DNA from: Saprospiraceae bacterium
GTDB taxonomy: Bacteria; Bacteroidota; Bacteroidia; Chitinophagales; Saprospiraceae
DNA: 5,888 nt
Assembly (NCBI GenBank): GCA_029262975.1
Contig: JAJCYJ010000662.1
Coordinates: 1-5,888 of the forward strand
Direction of reading: 5' to 3'
Position 1 is the stretch's first letter, and each line of letters starts with the position of its first letter. The position numbers and the translations under genes are program-made. The notes beneath the pieces were generated by a model, which was not told where the DNA came from, searched no databases, and worked only from the letters and a program-made list of their open reading frames with translations. Positions 5,672 to 5,888 of this stretch are shown here, piece after piece.

Positions 5672-5888
5672 ATGAATCAGCTCGACTATTTAGCAATTCC
5701 TCCGGTGATCTATCCCATCAAAAAAATACTAACACCCGCGGTAGTTCAGTATCAATCGCACAGTAACATACCGGTCTATGAGATAAGAAAAGATAAGTGT
5801 GGCGTCGTCTTGGTGGATATAGTATTCCAGGCAGGAAGACCGCAAGAAGCAGCTAAAATGGTAGCAGCCTCTTGCGCAGCCATGTTAC
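5672..5888 (+). CDS. M16-family (insulinase/pitrilysin-like) peptidase homologue, N-terminal fragment
   Basis: The reading frame opens at ATG 5672 and runs without a stop to the window edge, giving the first 72 residues. Residues 33-55 (IPVYEIRKDKCG, then VVLVDIVFQAG) match the start of an M16 domain, where a beta-hairpin entering the chamber ends in the typical F-x-AG turn. M16 proteins are clam-shell zinc proteases, often made as paired genes in which one subunit is catalytic and the other lacks the HxxEH site. Here residues 62-72 (KMVAASCAAML) occupy roughly where HxxEH would begin and contain no histidine, suggesting the non-catalytic type, although the fragment ends too soon for certainty. 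No signal peptide or lipobox is seen, so the protein is probably cytoplasmic or exported by an unrecognised route. The gene is divergent from dnaN and has its own candidate promoter at 5644-5651. The start is supported by the in-frame N-terminus and the nearby -7 box. Confidence 0.72.
   Translation, partial: MNQLDYLAIPPVIYPIKKILTPAVVQYQSHSNIPVYEIRKDKCGVVLVDIVFQAGRPQEAAKMVAASCAAML

Noticed and set aside
1..5888. CRISPR array, tRNA, rRNA, insertion sequence or phage genes
   Set aside because: No regularly spaced direct repeats, cloverleaf sequence, transposase motif or terminal repeats were seen, and genes fill nearly the whole window.

Overview
The window looks like ordinary core chromosome of a member of the Bacteroidota. 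The base composition is AT-rich, start codons mostly lack strong Shine-Dalgarno sequences, and the gene families are diagnostic: a cysteine-depleted TraR/DksA protein, the long Bacteroidota form of LspA, and the type IX secretion component PorZ, whose system is essentially restricted to this phylum. I cannot place it reliably below phylum. Nothing indicates a phage, transposon, CRISPR array, plasmid origin or genomic island, and I see no rRNA or tRNA.

Layout. Positions 1-53 are a short leader, or the tail of an upstream gene, with overlapping palindromes. Two + strand genes follow: a TraR/DksA-type regulator (54-428) and the lipoprotein signal peptidase lspA (508-1281), separated by 79 bases that hold a hairpin-forming repeat. 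They converge on a - strand block read dnaN (5390-4275), nadD (4221-3646), porZ (3646-1328). nadD and porZ overlap by one base (TAATG) and the dnaN-nadD gap is 53 bases with no clear terminator, so the three look like one transcription unit. A 281-base divergent region (5391-5671) separates dnaN from the start of a + strand M16-family peptidase-like gene (5672 to the window end, truncated). That region carries three inverted repeats and candidate Bacteroidota promoter elements facing both ways.

How the genes fit together. Two products act in the cell envelope: LspA cleaves lipoprotein signal peptides in the inner membrane, and PorZ works at the cell surface in the type IX attachment complex. 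dnaN (replication clamp) and nadD (NAD synthesis) are housekeeping genes upstream of porZ, so porZ may be expressed in step with growth. The TraR/DksA-like protein is probably a transcription regulator, but its target is not visible.

I did not find a convincing undescribed system. The most interesting signal is a dyad, GGACAT-N4-ATGTC(C/T), present both between the traR-like gene and lspA and just upstream of the M16 gene, where it covers the expected -33 promoter position. Second is the apparent absence of the zinc-binding HxxEH motif from the visible part of the M16 protein, suggesting a non-catalytic partner subunit.
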